From: Microcella alkalica
GTDB lineage: Bacteria; Actinomycetota; Actinomycetes; Actinomycetales; Microbacteriaceae
Assembly: GCF_014137945.1 (NCBI RefSeq)
Contig: NZ_JACGWX010000001.1
Coordinates: 248,001 to 312,000 of the forward strand
Length of the DNA stretch: 64,000 nucleotides
Direction: 5' to 3'
Each line of letters starts with the position of its first letter. Position 1 is the first letter of the stretch. This document shows, piece after piece, positions 28,018 through 36,989 of this stretch. The translations under genes were made by a program, and so were the position numbers. The notes under the pieces are model-generated. The model made no database searches. It was not told the DNA's origin and saw only the letters and a list, made by a program, of their open reading frames with translations.

Positions 28018-29916
28018 CTATGCGGCCACGCGCATCCACACGATGCCGTGCGCGGGGATCACGAGGTCGCGCCGCAGGTCGATCGTGCCGCCGACGATCA
28101 GGTCCTGTCCGGTCGCGGGCAGCCCCGAGAGCGTGAGCGCGGTGACGGTCTGCGGGTCGTCAGCGACGTTGGCGAAGCAGACCACGCGCGTGCCGGCCCC
28201 CGGCCGCTGGTACCCGATGACGTGCGGGTTGCGGGCGTCGAAGGCGATGAGGGTGCCGCCGGCGAACTCCGGCGTCGTGCGACGCACGGCCAGCAGGCGC
28301 GTGAGGCGCGAGTAGAGCATCCCCGCCGCCGTCGTCACGTCGTGGCGCTGCGCGTACAGGTCGGCCGGGTACGGCGGCCGGTTGACCCAGCGGCTGTCGT
28401 CGCGGTGGGCGGGGTCGGCGATGTACGTGTAGTCGTTCAGCTGGCCGACCTCGTCGCCGAGGTACAGCAGCGGCACCCCGCCGGTCGAGAGGGGGATGCT
28501 GTGCGCGAGCACGATGCGATCGATCGCCCCCGCATCGCCCGCTTCGAGCCCGGCCAGAGACGCGGTCGTGCCCGAGATGCGGCAGTCGCCCGTCTTCGGG
28601 TTGTCCTGGAAGGGCACGCCGCGCGCGAACGAGCCGGGGAACCGGTCGACGAAGAAGCTGTTCAGGAAGCGTCGGTGGCTGTAGCCGTCGATGCCGAGCT
28701 CGGCGGCGTCCTCGTCGGCGAAGGTCCATCCGATGTCGTCGTGGCTGCGCACGTAGTTGACCCACGCCGTGCCGGCCGGCAGCGCGTGGCGGCGCTCGAG
28801 GGCCTGCTGCAGCAGGCGGCCATCGCGCGTCGCGAGCGAGTTCCAGATGAGCGCCATCTGGAGCGGGTTGTAGCTGAGCTGGCACTCCTCGGGCGAGATG
28901 TACTGGATGACCTCGTCGGGGTGCACGATCGCCTCCGACTTGAACAGCACGGCCGGGGCGGCGATGCGCAGGGCCGCGTTGAAGGCCCTGATCAGAAGGT
29001 GCGCCTCGGGCAGCGACTCGCACTGCGTGCCGAGCTGCTTCCAGATGAACGCGACGGCGTCCATGCGCAGGATGTCGACGCCCTGGTTGGCGAGGAACAG
29101 CATCTCGCCGGCCATCGCGCGGAAGACCGCGGGGTTGGAGTAGTTGAGATCCCACTGGAAGGTGTGGAACGTCGCCCAGATCCAGCGCCCCGTGCGCGTG
29201 CCGTCGGGGGAGTCGGGCATCGGCACGAACGAGCGGGGGTGGTCGTCGGGGAAGATCTCGCGCACCGTGCGCTCGAAGGCGTCGGGCATCTCCCGGTCAT
29301 CGAAAACCCAGTAGTAGTCCTCGAACTCGCGCTCGCCGTTCAGGGCCCGCTGCGCCCACTCGTGCTCGTTCGAGGTGTGGTTGAAGATGAAGTCGACGAC
29401 GAGCGCGATGCCCGCCTCGCGCAGCTCGGCCGCGAGCGCCGTGAGCTGGGCCATGTCGCCGAGCGCGGGGCTCACCTCGCGGTAGCTCGACACGGCGTAG
29501 CCGCCGTCGCTGTTCTCCTCCGGGGCGAGGAAGAGCGGCATGAGGTGCAGGTACGTGAGCCCGAGCTCCTGGAAGTAGGGGATGCGCGGGCTCACGCCGC
29601 GCAGATCGGTCGCGTACCGGTCGACGTAGATGACGCCGCCGAGCATCCGGTTCGAGGTGAACCAGTCGGGGTCGGCCTCACGGGCGGCGTCGAGCGCCCG
29701 CAGCTCGGCGGGGCGGGTCTGCCAGCTCGTCGCGAGCTGAGCCACGAGCAGCTCGAGCTCGCGGTCGGTGCGCTCGCTGTCTCCGTACACCGCCCGGAAG
29801 AGGTCGGTGAGTCGGGGCAGCTCGCGCGCGGCGCGCTCGTGCAGTCGGGCCCAGTCGTCATCGGTCGTGCTCGAGAGCCGAGCGCCCTCGATCGCGGCCT
29901 GCAGCGCCTGCTCCAT
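28018..29916 (-). CDS. Amylosucrase-type GH13 glucansucrase
   Basis: 632 residues, matching the length and N-terminal helical domain of GH13 subfamily 4. Catalytic residues are visible: the nucleophile in [14 protein letters not shown], the acid/base Glu in LFKSEAIV and the transition-state Asp in VRSHDDIGW. The stretch [13 protein letters not shown] and the C-terminal beta domain also fit. Amylosucrases make alpha-1,4-glucan from sucrose, releasing fructose; some relatives are sucrose hydrolases. No signal peptide is seen. No other sucrose gene is nearby. It is divergent from the FAD oxidase with a palindrome in between. Confidence 0.85.
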   Translation of the reverse strand: MEQALQAAIEGARLSSTTDDDWARLHERAARELPRLTDLFRAVYGDSERTDRELELLVAQLATSWQTRPAELRALDAAREADPDWFTSNRMLGGVIYVDRYATDLRGVSPRIPYFQELGLTYLHLMPLFLAPEENSDGGYAVSSYREVSPALGDMAQLTALAAELREAGIALVVDFIFNHTSNEHEWAQRALNGEREFEDYYWVFDDREMPDAFERTVREIFPDDHPRSFVPMPDSPDGTRTGRWIWATFHTFQWDLNYSNPAVFRAMAGEMLFLANQGVDILRMDAVAFIWKQLGTQCESLPEAHLLIRAFNAALRIAAPAVLFKSEAIVHPDEVIQYISPEECQLSYNPLQMALIWNSLATRDGRLLQQALERRHALPAGTAWVNYVRSHDDIGWTFADEDAAELGIDGYSHRRFLNSFFVDRFPGSFARGVPFQDNPKTGDCRISGTTASLAGLEAGDAGAIDRIVLAHSIPLSTGGVPLLYLGDEVGQLNDYTYIADPAHRDDSRWVNRPPYPADLYAQRHDVTTAAGMLYSRLTRLLAVRRTTPEFAGGTLIAFDARNPHVIGYQRPGAGTRVVCFANVADDPQTVTALTLSGLPATGQDLIVGGTIDLRRDLVIPAHGIVWMRVAA

Positions 29917-29957
29917 CGCGGCATCCCTTCGTCGGTGCTCGTGCCTCGCGCGAGACT

Positions 29958-29975
29958 GTTGTCCAGATGGACAAC
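29958..29975. promoter_or_regulatory. Operator palindrome GTTGTCCA-GA-TGGACAAC
   Basis: Perfect 8-bp arms with a 2-bp spacer between amylosucrase and the FAD oxidase. The left arm overlaps the -35 of the rightward promoter, so a bound regulator would repress it. The form resembles GntR-type sites; that family call is a guess. Confidence 0.65.
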
Positions 29976-29987
29976 GTGTGCCATCCT
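29959..29987 (+). promoter_or_regulatory. Promoter of the FAD oxidase gene
   Basis: TTGTCC (29959-29964), 17-bp spacer, CATCCT (29982-29987), then 6 nt to the ATG at 29994. The spacing fits a leaderless transcript under control of the overlapping palindrome. The -10 is weak at its first base. Confidence 0.5.
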
Positions 29988-29993
29988 TGCGTT

Positions 29994-31415
29994 ATGGCGT
30001 CCACCGTATTCGAACGCGACCGTCCTGACCTGCGTGTCGTCGAGGCGTCGCTCGCCGACACGCGCCTCTCGGTCTTCTGGCTCGACGACCTGCCTGCCCG
30101 CGCGCCGCATCCGGCGCTCACGACCCGCGAGCGCGCCGATCTCGCGGTCGTCGGCGGCGGCTACGCCGGGCTCTGGACGGCGCTGCTCGCGAAGGAGCGC
30201 GACCCCGGCGCGCGCGTCATCCTGCTCGAGGCCAAGCGCATCGGGTGGGCGGCCTCCGGTCGCAACGGCGGGTTCGTCGAGGCCACCCTGACCCACGGCG
30301 CGAAGAACGGTGAGCAGCGCTTCGTCGACGAGCTCGAGACGCTCGATCGGCTCGGCATGCAGAACCTCGACGACATCGAGGCGACCGTGCGCGATCGCGA
30401 CTGGAGCTGCGACTTCGAGCGCGTCGGCTCGTTCGCCGTAGCGACCGAGCAGTACCAGGTGCGCGAACTCGCCGAGGCGCACGACGGTCGCACCGAGCAC
30501 TTCTACGACGACGCCGCGATGCAGCGCGAGATCGCCTCGCCCACCTACCAGGGCGGGCTGCTCTCGACGCGCGACACCGCCCTCGCGCACCCCGGCAAGC
30601 TCGGGCGCGACCTGCTGCGGGCGTGCCTCGAGGCCGGCGTCGAGGTGTTCGAGCACGCGCCCGTGACCGCGCTGCGCGCCGAGACGGATGCCGTGGAGCT
30701 GTCGACGAAGGCCGGCGGCGTCGTGCGCGCCGATCGCGTCGCCCTCGCGACCAACGCCTTCCCGTCGCTTCTCAAGCGCTACCGCCTGCACACCGTGCCG
30801 GTATACGACTACGTGCTCATGACCGAGCCGCTGTCGACCGATCAGCTCGCCTCGATCGGCTGGAGCGGCCGCCAGGGCGTCGCCGACTCGGCCAATCAGT
30901 TCCACTACTACCGACTGAGCGCCGACAACCGCATCCTGTGGGGCGGGTACGACGCGATCTACCACTACGGCGGGCGCATCCGCGCCGAGTACGACGACCG
31001 CCGCGAGAGCTTCGAGACGCTCGCGAGCCACTTCCTCACGACCTTCCCGCAGCTCGAGGGCATCCGGTTCACGCACCGCTGGGCGGGCGTCATCGACACA
31101 TCGAGCCGCTTCTGCGCCTTCCACGCGACCGCGCACGGCGGTCGCGTCGCCTACTCGGCCGGTTTTACCGGGCTCGGCGTCGCCGCGACCCGCTTCGCCG
31201 CGAACGTCATGCTCGACCAGCTCGCGGGGCTCGAGAGCGAGCGCACGGCCCTGGCGATGGTGAACCAGCTCCCGCTGCCGTTCCCGCCCGAACCGGCCAC
31301 GTATCCGGCCGTGCAGTCGGTGCGCAGGGCGCTGGATCGCGCCGACCACCGCGAGGGCCGTCGCAATCTGTTCCTTCGCACGCTCGACGCGGTGGGGCTA
31401 GGGTTCGACTCGTGA
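29994..31415 (+). CDS. FAD-dependent amine/amino-acid oxidase (DAO family)
   Basis: 473 residues from the ATG of MASTVFERDRP; an ATG at 29967 lies inside the operator and is unlikely. The dinucleotide-binding motif is VVGGGYAGLWTALLAKE (about 50-66), followed by GWAASGRNGGFVEATLTHG. The C-terminal GVIDTSSRFCAFHATAHGGRVAYSAGFTGLGVA closes the FAD site. The family includes gamma-glutamylputrescine oxidase and glycine/sarcosine oxidases; the substrate is unknown. The stop overlaps the cupin gene start. Confidence 0.85.
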   Translation: MASTVFERDRPDLRVVEASLADTRLSVFWLDDLPARAPHPALTTRERADLAVVGGGYAGLWTALLAKERDPGARVILLEAKRIGWAASGRNGGFVEATLTHGAKNGEQRFVDELETLDRLGMQNLDDIEATVRDRDWSCDFERVGSFAVATEQYQVRELAEAHDGRTEHFYDDAAMQREIASPTYQGGLLSTRDTALAHPGKLGRDLLRACLEAGVEVFEHAPVTALRAETDAVELSTKAGGVVRADRVALATNAFPSLLKRYRLHTVPVYDYVLMTEPLSTDQLASIGWSGRQGVADSANQFHYYRLSADNRILWGGYDAIYHYGGRIRAEYDDRRESFETLASHFLTTFPQLEGIRFTHRWAGVIDTSSRFCAFHATAHGGRVAYSAGFTGLGVAATRFAANVMLDQLAGLESERTALAMVNQLPLPFPPEPATYPAVQSVRRALDRADHREGRRNLFLRTLDAVGLGFDS

Positions 31416-31759
31416 CCTCTCTTCCGCTCGACGCGCCCACGATCGTCCAGGCCCTCGAGCTCGAGCTCGAGCTCGAGCGGGTCGACCCCGAGCAGGTCGT
31501 CGACGGCGACCCGCACGTCGGGTCGGTGGCCCTCACCGAGCTCGACGACTGGGAGGTCGGCGTCTGGGAGATCACACCTGGCATCGTCACCGATGTCGAG
31601 GTCGAGGAGGTCTTCATCGTGCTGCGCGGCCGGGCGATCCTTCGCCGCGAGGACGGCTCCGAGACCGAGCTCGTCCCCGGCTCGGTCGGTCGTCTCGAGG
31701 ACGGCGAGGAGACCGAGTGGGAAGTGCTCGAGACGCTGCGGAAGATCTACATCGCCTGA
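31412..31759 (+). CDS. Small cupin-domain protein
   Basis: 115 residues, GTG overlapping the oxidase stop. The C-terminal half is a cupin: WEVGVWEITPGIVTDVEVEEVFIVLRGRAILRREDG. Small cupins of this type accompany FAD amine oxidases in several actinobacteria. It may modify or sense the oxidase product; metal-binding residues are sparse. A TAGGGT box (31399-31404) lies 7 nt before the GTG and uses the rare Leu codon CTA in the oxidase gene, so it may also be transcribed alone. Confidence 0.8.
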   Translation: MTSLPLDAPTIVQALELELELERVDPEQVVDGDPHVGSVALTELDDWEVGVWEITPGIVTDVEVEEVFIVLRGRAILRREDGSETELVPGSVGRLEDGEETEWEVLETLRKIYIA

Positions 31760-31795
31760 GCCCCGCCCGCGCGGCGCATCCGGCCGTAGCGATCG

Positions 31796-32572
31796 CTACC
31801 AGGTCGATTCGCCGCGGATGACGACGTCGCTGCCGCCGTCGATGAAGACGACCTGACCGCACAGGTGGGTGTTCTCGACGCTCGTGAGGTAGGCGATGAG
31901 GTGCGCGACGGTCTCGGCCTCGGCGATGCCGTTGAGCGGCATCGGCACCATGTCGAGGACGGCCTTCCTGGACTCCTCCGTCGCCGTGTACGTCGCCGTC
32001 ATGGGCGTGCGGATGATGCCGGGGGCGACGCCGTTGAGAGGGATGCCCGAACCGGCCCATTCGTCGGTCGCCGCGCTGCGGCGGATCCACCGCACGAGGG
32101 CCCGCTTCGTCGAGCTGTAGATGAGCCCGCCGGCGCCCTCGTCGAGGAGCTCCTTCGCACGGTGGAGCGCCGCCGGTTCGTCGTGGGCGAGGCACGCGTC
32201 GACGAGCTCGTCGTCGACGGGGAAGAGCGACGCCATCGACGCCGTCGCGACCGCGCGCGGGGCCGACGACCCGGCGAGGAGCGGGCGGAGGCAGTCGAGG
32301 GTCGCGAGCGCGCCGAAGTAGTTCACCGCGACGGTCGCCGTCGACTCGGTCGCGAGGCCGGCGTTCGCGATGACCGCGTCGATCGTGCCGCCGCTGAGGT
32401 CGCGGGCGTGCTCGACGAGGGCGGCGCGGCCCTCGTGCGTCGTGAGGTCGGCGACGATGTCGGCGTCGTGCATGTCGACGCCGATGACGCGGTGGCCCTG
32501 GGCGGCGAGCAGGTCGGCGGTCGCGGCGCCGATGCCGCTCGCCGAGCCCGTGACGAGGTAGGTGCGGGTCAT
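31796..32572 (-). CDS. Short-chain dehydrogenase/reductase
   Basis: 258 residues. The NAD(P) site is TGSASGIGAA (about 8-17), the catalytic Ser lies in ATASMASLFP, and Tyr/Lys are in YSSTK. The insertion between Ser and Tyr (VDDELVDACLAHDEPAALHRAKELLDE region) resembles 3alpha-hydroxysteroid dehydrogenase/carbonyl reductase-type SDRs. Substrate unknown. The ATG has GAAGGAG 8 nt upstream, so this gene is leadered. It is convergent with the cupin gene. Confidence 0.88.
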   Translation of the reverse strand: MTRTYLVTGSASGIGAATADLLAAQGHRVIGVDMHDADIVADLTTHEGRAALVEHARDLSGGTIDAVIANAGLATESTATVAVNYFGALATLDCLRPLLAGSSAPRAVATASMASLFPVDDELVDACLAHDEPAALHRAKELLDEGAGGLIYSSTKRALVRWIRRSAATDEWAGSGIPLNGVAPGIIRTPMTATYTATEESRKAVLDMVPMPLNGIAEAETVAHLIAYLTSVENTHLCGQVVFIDGGSDVVIRGESTW

Positions 32573-32663
32573 GGTGACGACTCCTTCGTCGATCGGATGC
32601 AGCCTCAGCTTTCCACCGGGCGCGAGCCGTCGCCAGGGACCTTTGACCCGCATCCCGCGGCCC

Positions 32664-32669
32664 TAGAAT
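32664..32669 (+). promoter_or_regulatory. -10 box TAGAAT for leaderless rpiB
   Basis: TAGAAT followed by a 7-nt spacer to the rpiB ATG. The GAGG inside the spacer is too close to the start to serve as a Shine-Dalgarno. Confidence 0.55.
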
Positions 32670-32676
32670 CGAGGTC

Positions 32677-33162
32677 ATGCGCATCCACGTGGCCACCGAT
32701 CACGCCGGTCTCGACTTCAGCCGCACGGTGCGCGAGCACGTCGCGAGCCTCGGTCACGAGGTCCACGATCACGGGCCCGTCGACTACGACCCGCTCGACG
32801 ACTACCCGGCGTTCTGCATCAATGCCGCTCGCGCCGTCGCTTGCGACCTCGAGCAGGGCGTCGAGGCGCTCGGCATCGTGTTCGGCGGCTCGGGCAACGG
32901 CGAGCAGATCGCCGCCAACAAGGTCCGCGGCATTCGCGCCGCCCTCGTCTGGAGCGACGCGACCGCGATCCTCGCCCGCGAGCACAACGACGCGAACGTC
33001 ATCGCGATCGGCGCCCGCCAGCACTCCGTCGAGGAGGTGCTGCGGTTCATCGACGTCTTCGTCTCCACGCCGTTCCCCGGCGACGAGAGGCACGCGCGCC
33101 GCATCGCGCAGGTCGGCGAGTACGAGTCGACGGGCGCCATCGTCGGCCACGGCATCGTCTGA
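32677..33162 (+). CDS. rpiB: Ribose-5-phosphate isomerase B
   Basis: 161 residues, RpiB/LacAB fold. ATDHAGLDFSRTVREH binds the phosphate and GGSGNGEQIAANKVRGIRAAL is the active-site loop. The catalytic base is a Glu (SGNGEQ) as in mycobacterial RpiB, not the Cys of E. coli. It interconverts ribulose-5-P and ribose-5-P in the pentose phosphate pathway. The nei gene follows 2 nt after the stop. Confidence 0.93.
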   Translation: MRIHVATDHAGLDFSRTVREHVASLGHEVHDHGPVDYDPLDDYPAFCINAARAVACDLEQGVEALGIVFGGSGNGEQIAANKVRGIRAALVWSDATAILAREHNDANVIAIGARQHSVEEVLRFIDVFVSTPFPGDERHARRIAQVGEYESTGAIVGHGIV

Positions 33163-33164
33163 TC

Positions 33165-34181
33165 GTGCCCGAGGGTCACTCCGTCCATCGCATCGCCCGC
33201 CAGTTCGGGCGCCACTTCGTCGGCCGCCACGTCAGCGCGAGCTCGCCGCAGGGGCGATTCGCCGACGGGGCCGCGATCCTCGACGGCCGGACGATGAGCG
33301 ATGCGCGCGCCGTCGGCAAGCAGATGTTCCTCGAGTTCGACGATGCGGTGTGGCTTCGCGTCCACCTCGGCATCTACGGCGCGTGGGACTTCGCCGGCGA
33401 CGTGCGGGGCGATCCGACCACGCGGGCGGCGAACGGCCGCATGGGGCAGACGGGGATGCGCGGAGCATCCGACGACGACGCCGCAGCGGCCCCGACCACG
33501 GTCGTCGGCGCGCACGAGGAGTCGCTCGCCTCGATCGGCGCCCCGCGCCGCACCCGACTGCGGATGGCCGAGCAGGAGACCGAGAGCGCCGTCGACGACC
33601 TCGCGCTCGAGGGCTTCCCGCCCGACCCGATCGGCGCGGTGAGGGTGCGCCTCCTCACTGACTCGGCCGTCGCCGACCTGAGGGGCCCGACCGCGTGCGA
33701 GGTGCTCGACGCGGCCGGTGTGCAGCAGGTGATCGACAGGCTCGGGCCCGATCCGCTCATCGACGACGCCGAGGCGGGGGAGGATCGCATGCTCGCGCGC
33801 ATCCGCCGCCGTCGTGTGCCGATCGGGCTGCTGCTCATGGACCAGTCGGTGGTGAGCGGCATCGGCAACGTCTACCGGGCGGAGATCCTCTTCCGCGCAC
33901 GGCTCGACCCGCACGCGCTCGGTGCGGACCTGCCTGAGGAGGTGATCCGCGGCCTGTGGCGCGACTGGCGCTACCTTCTCGGCGTGGGCGTCGACACCGG
34001 GCAGATGCTGACGATGGACGGCCTCGACGAGGAGGCCCGTCGCCTCGCCCTGCGCAACCGCGCCGACCGGCACTGGGTCTACAAGCGGGAGGGCCTGCCA
34101 TGCCGCTTGTGCGGAACGCACATCGTCATGGAGCTCGCCGCCGCTCGCAAGCTCTACCACTGCCCGAGCTGTCAGGTCTGA
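33165..34181 (+). CDS. nei: Fpg/Nei-family DNA glycosylase (endonuclease VIII-like)
   Basis: 338 residues from a GTG. After Met removal the protein begins PEGHSVHR, the Nei-type start in which Pro forms the Schiff base and Glu is next. The helix-two-turn-helix DQSVVSGIGNVYRAEILFRARL is present. The C-terminal zinc finger is complete: CRLCG near 312 and CPSC near 332. It removes oxidised pyrimidines and nicks the strand. The region at about 85-145 is longer than in E. coli Nei. Probably co-transcribed with rpiB. Confidence 0.9.
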   Translation: MPEGHSVHRIARQFGRHFVGRHVSASSPQGRFADGAAILDGRTMSDARAVGKQMFLEFDDAVWLRVHLGIYGAWDFAGDVRGDPTTRAANGRMGQTGMRGASDDDAAAAPTTVVGAHEESLASIGAPRRTRLRMAEQETESAVDDLALEGFPPDPIGAVRVRLLTDSAVADLRGPTACEVLDAAGVQQVIDRLGPDPLIDDAEAGEDRMLARIRRRRVPIGLLLMDQSVVSGIGNVYRAEILFRARLDPHALGADLPEEVIRGLWRDWRYLLGVGVDTGQMLTMDGLDEEARRLALRNRADRHWVYKREGLPCRLCGTHIVMELAAARKLYHCPSCQV

Positions 34182-34189
34182 GGCCCGCC

Positions 34190-34825
34190 ATGCGACACAC
34201 CCCCCACTTCCTGCTGACCGACACCGCCGAGGTGCGCCGCCTCGTGCGCGACAACCCGTGGGCGACGATCGTGTCGCACGTGCCCGAGCGCGGCATCGTC
34301 GCCTCGCACTACCCGTTCCTCCTCGATGAGCAGGCCTCGACGGGCGACGACATCGTGCTCGTGAGCCACGTCGGTCGCCCCGACGAGCAGCTGCACGGGC
34401 TCGGCGAGCGCGAGGTGCTCGTCATCGTGCAGGGTCCGCACGGCTACATCTCGTCGTCCTGGTACGCGGAGGGCGACATCGTCCCGACCTGGAACCACGT
34501 GACCGCGCACCTCTACGGCACGCCGGAGATCCTCAGCGACGAGGAGAACCTGCGCGTTCTCGCGCACCTGACCGACCACTTCGAGAGGGAGGTCGCCGAG
34601 CCGCGCGGCCTCCACCTCGACCCCGAGAAGAGCGCGCGCATCGCGAAGGGCACGGTGGGCATCCGCCTGCGCGTCACCCGCTTCGACGCGCGCGCGAAGC
34701 TCAGCCAGAACAAGACCCCCGAGGTCATCGACCGCATCCTCGGCGAGCTCGAGGGCGACGGCCCGTACGCCAGCACGGGCCTCGCCCGCGAGATGAGGAG
34801 ACTCCATGATCCGCGCCATCCGTGA
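34190..34825 (+). CDS. PaiB-like FMN-binding protein
   Basis: 211 residues. It matches the PaiB family by NPWATIVSHVPERGIVASHYPFLLDE, HGYISSSWYAEGDIVPTWNHVTAHLYGTPEIL and the C-terminal GIRLRVTRFDARAKLSQNKT. The split-barrel fold binds flavin; the Bacillus protein affects sporulation and protease genes, but a transcriptional role is not established here. The start is 8 nt after the nei stop. Its 3' end overlaps the next gene by 20 nt. Confidence 0.88.
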   Translation: MRHTPHFLLTDTAEVRRLVRDNPWATIVSHVPERGIVASHYPFLLDEQASTGDDIVLVSHVGRPDEQLHGLGEREVLVIVQGPHGYISSSWYAEGDIVPTWNHVTAHLYGTPEILSDEENLRVLAHLTDHFEREVAEPRGLHLDPEKSARIAKGTVGIRLRVTRFDARAKLSQNKTPEVIDRILGELEGDGPYASTGLAREMRRLHDPRHP

Positions 34826-36293
34826 CGCTCGACCGCTCGGAGGCCACGCGCCGATCGACGTGACGATCGCCGACGGCGTCATCACGGGCATCCACCCCGC
34901 CGGCACGATCGCCGCGGGCGAGGGCGTCGTCGATCTCGACGGTCGCTTCCTGCTGCCGGGGCTGTGGGACGAGCACGTGCACCTCACCCAGTGGGCGCAG
35001 CACCGCCGCCGGCTCGATGTGTCGGGCGCGTCGAGCGCGCGCGACGTCGCCGATCGGGTCGCGGATGCTCGTGCGCACGCGGCGCCGGGCGACACGATCG
35101 TGGGCGGAGGCTTCCGCGACGCGCTCTGGCCCGATGCGCCGAGCGCCGCCCTGCTCGACGCCGCTGCGCCGGATCACCCGGTCGTGCTCGTGAGCGCCGA
35201 TGTACACTGCGCCTGGCTGAACTCCGCGGCCCTCGACCGATTCGGAGCCGAGCTCCCGGTCGCCGAGCTCGCGGCGGCGCGCGCGACGGGGCTGCTGCGC
35301 GAGGAGGCCGCGTTCGCGGTGACCCGCCAGCTCGACGCGGCGCCGGATGACGTCCTGGACGAGTGGGTCACCGAGGCGGCGCGCGAAGCGGCCGCGCGCG
35401 GCGTGGTCGGGGTCGTCGACCTCGAGATGCGCTGGAGCCTCGACGACTGGCGCCGCCGCACCGCCGCCGGATTCGACGGCCTCCGGGTCGAGTTCGGCGT
35501 CTACCCCCAGCACCTCGACCGCGCGATCGAGGCGGGCCTGCGCTCGGGCGCCGTCATAAGCGAGACGGTCTCGGTCGGCCCGCTCAAGGTCATCACCGAC
35601 GGCTCGCTCAACACGCGCACCGCCTACTGCTGCGACCCGTACCCCGAGGAGGCCGAGCACCCCTACGGCCTGCTCACGGTGCCGCCGTGCGACCTGCACC
35701 CGCTCCTCGCGCGCGCCTCGGAGGCGGGCTTCGCGCTCGCCGTGCACGCGATCGGCGACGGCGCGAACAGGGTCGCCCTCGACGTCTTCCACAAGCTCGG
35801 TCGCGGCGGCCGCATCGAGCACGCCCAGCTGCTGCACGACTCGGATCTCGCCCGCTTCGCCGCTCTCGGCGTGATCGCGAGCGTCCAGCCCGAGCACGCG
35901 ATGGACGACCGCGACGTCGCGGAGCGCTTCTGGCCGGGCAGGACACGCCGCGCGTTCGCGCTGCGGTCGCTGCTGGATGCGGGAGCGACGATCGTGCTCG
36001 GCTCGGATGCTCCCGTGGCGCCGCTCGACCCGTGGGTCGCGATCGCGGCCGCGACGACGCGATCGCGCGACGGGCGTGATCCGTTCCACGGGGAGCAGGC
36101 GATCACGCCCGCCGAGGCTCTCGCGGCGTCGACCCGATCACTCGTCGCGGTGGGCGAGCGCGCGGATCTGGTCGCGGTCGAGACCGATCCGCTGACGGCA
36201 TCGGGAGATGCTCTGCGCACGATGCCCGTCGCCCTCACGCTGCTGGGCGGGCGCGTGACGCACGCCGCGCTGCCGCAGCTCGCGCGCTCCTAG
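34806..36293 (+). CDS. YtcJ-like metal-dependent amidohydrolase
   Basis: 495 residues. The metal ligands of the amidohydrolase_3 family are visible: LPGLWDEHVHL (about 52), HAIGDGANRVALD (about 318), HAQLLHDSD and GSDAPVAPLDP (about 400). It probably hydrolyses an amide or carbamate; substrate unknown. It overlaps the PaiB-like gene by 20 nt in another frame, so translation is coupled. A perfect hairpin follows the stop. Confidence 0.87.
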   Translation: MIRAIRDARPLGGHAPIDVTIADGVITGIHPAGTIAAGEGVVDLDGRFLLPGLWDEHVHLTQWAQHRRRLDVSGASSARDVADRVADARAHAAPGDTIVGGGFRDALWPDAPSAALLDAAAPDHPVVLVSADVHCAWLNSAALDRFGAELPVAELAAARATGLLREEAAFAVTRQLDAAPDDVLDEWVTEAAREAAARGVVGVVDLEMRWSLDDWRRRTAAGFDGLRVEFGVYPQHLDRAIEAGLRSGAVISETVSVGPLKVITDGSLNTRTAYCCDPYPEEAEHPYGLLTVPPCDLHPLLARASEAGFALAVHAIGDGANRVALDVFHKLGRGGRIEHAQLLHDSDLARFAALGVIASVQPEHAMDDRDVAERFWPGRTRRAFALRSLLDAGATIVLGSDAPVAPLDPWVAIAAATTRSRDGRDPFHGEQAITPAEALAASTRSLVAVGERADLVAVETDPLTASGDALRTMPVALTLLGGRVTHAALPQLARS

Positions 36294-36298
36294 TCGCG

Positions 36299-36335
36299 GC
36301 GACGGCCGCGACCCCGAGGGGGCCGCGGCCGTCGC
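36299..36335. terminator. Bidirectional terminator between amidohydrolase and dps
   Basis: Perfect 12-bp arms GCGACGGCCGCG (36299-36310) and CGCGGCCGTCGC (36324-36335) with a 13-nt loop, between convergent genes. Confidence 0.75.
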
Positions 36336-36361
36336 ACGCGCAGGTCGGGGGTGGATCTGCC

Positions 36362-36850
36362 TCAGGCCTCGGCGATGTGCGAGAACAGGAACCAGCGATC
36401 CTTCTCGAGGTCGGCGGTGATCGCGATCGCCAGATCCTGGCTCACGGGGTCGATCTCCTCGAGACCCTCGATCGCGGCGCGGAGGCTCACGAGCGCAGCG
36501 TCGATGCCGGCGATGACGTCGGCGATGAACTCGTCGCTCTGCGCGAAGCCGGCGCGCACGGGCGGCACCGACGTCTTCTTCGCGATCGTCTCGGTGCGCG
36601 CGTCGAGCGGGAGGCCCAGCGCGACGATCCGTTCGGCGGCGGTGTCGCCGTACTCGCGGGCGTGCTCCACGAGCGTGTCGAGAAGCTCGTGGACGCCGAT
36701 GAAGTTGCGGCCGCGCACGTGCCAGTGCGCCTGCTTGCCCTCCAGGGCGAGGGCGTTGAGGTCGATGACGACGGGCTCGAGGTACTGGGAGACGCCCGAG
36801 ATCATGTCGGCATCGGTCGTCGCTTCGGGGGCGGAGGTCACATCCGTCAT
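36362..36850 (-). CDS. dps: Dps-family ferritin-like DNA-protection protein
   Basis: 162 residues. The inter-subunit ferroxidase residues are in KQAHWHVRGRNFIGVHELLDTLVEHAREYGDTAAER (about 40-74). It forms a 12-mer that stores iron and consumes peroxide. The N-terminal tail is short and acidic, so direct DNA binding by a Lys-rich tail is not obvious. The ATG has GAAAGGA 8 nt upstream. Confidence 0.92.
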   Translation of the reverse strand: MTDVTSAPEATTDADMISGVSQYLEPVVIDLNALALEGKQAHWHVRGRNFIGVHELLDTLVEHAREYGDTAAERIVALGLPLDARTETIAKKTSVPPVRAGFAQSDEFIADVIAGIDAALVSLRAAIEGLEEIDPVSQDLAIAITADLEKDRWFLFSHIAEA

Positions 36851-36989
36851 GGCGTGGTCCTTTCAAGTCGTCGATCGTGGGCGAGCGGCGCTCGTGGCGC
36901 GCGCTCCTCGTCCACGCTAGATCGGGCAGGCACCCCGTGGAGCCGACTCCCACCCCGCTCCCAGGGCGGGCGCGAGTCGTCGGGCGGAG

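Noticed and set aside
31786-31799. Palindrome GTAGC-GATC-GCTAC between the cupin and SDR genes
   Set aside because: Its right arm includes the SDR stop codon and the stem is only 5 bp with a self-complementary core. It may be chance or a weak terminator.
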